Below are positions 5,529 to 5,567 of a stretch of DNA of 5,567 nucleotides, one piece after another. Under the pieces are notes generated by a model. That model worked only from the letters and a program-made list of their open reading frames with translations, made no database searches and was not told the origin of the DNA. Each line of letters begins with the position of its first letter. Position 1 is the stretch's first letter. Made by a program: the position numbers and the translations under genes. The stretch comes from an uncultured Pseudobdellovibrionaceae bacterium (lineage in GTDB: Bacteria; Bdellovibrionota; Bdellovibrionia; Bdellovibrionales; Bdellovibrionaceae), in NCBI GenBank assembly GCA_937900305.1, contig CALCCV010000314.1, positions 1 through 5,567 of the forward strand, read 5' to 3'.

Positions 5529-5567
5529 AACGATCACCAAAGGTCTCTCTAGATAAATTTAATTAAA

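Noticed and set aside
1..5567. A coherent multi-gene novel system such as defence, secretion or a biosynthetic cluster
   Set aside because: Only one gene has a recognisable biochemical class, the others are exported proteins of unknown role, and spacings of 86-200 bases with separate regulatory signals do not argue for a shared operon function.

Overview
This window reads as ordinary bacterial chromosome carrying four genes, all transcribed from the minus strand, so transcription runs from the right edge to the left. There are no RNA genes, recognisable insertion sequences, CRISPR arrays or phage genes. Three of the four products begin with signal peptides. One of these, at 3950-4990, resembles from memory a poorly characterised family of exported proteins frequent in Bdellovibrio-like bacteria (Gly-rich 'GGDGSGGGVV' followed by Cys, a 'LPAGC' motif and an 'HEA-Y' motif). 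On that basis, with mid-range base composition and Gram-negative style signal peptides, I lean to a member of Bdellovibrionota or a related deltaproteobacterial-type lineage. This is inference, not proof.

In transcription order: (1) 5080-5493, a small exported protein of about 137 residues, unknown function, probably starting at a GTG behind a strong GGAGG ribosome site. (2) 3950-4990, the 346-residue exported 'HEA-Y' protein, 89 bases downstream and possibly co-transcribed. (3) About 200 bases later, 2607-3749, a 380-residue flavodoxin-fold NAD(P)H-dependent FMN reductase-type protein with a dense cysteine cluster; this is the only gene whose biochemical class I can name. (4) After an 86-base gap, 229-2520, a 763-residue exported protein with a helical N-terminal half, a Gly/Ser/Thr-rich middle and a beta-rich C-terminal part; I do not recognise its family. 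Bases 1-228 hold no supportable gene.

Nothing shows the four genes forming one pathway. The flavoprotein should be cytoplasmic, while its neighbours are exported. The two right-hand genes look more AT-rich than the two left-hand ones. The 200-base space between the second and third genes carries inverted half-sites around a weak promoter candidate, so the flavoprotein gene probably has its own regulation. The most useful leads are the unrecognised large exported protein with internal repeats, the divergent HEA-Y protein, the cysteine cluster of the flavoprotein, and the operator-like arrangement upstream of it. I found no convincing previously undescribed multi-gene system.
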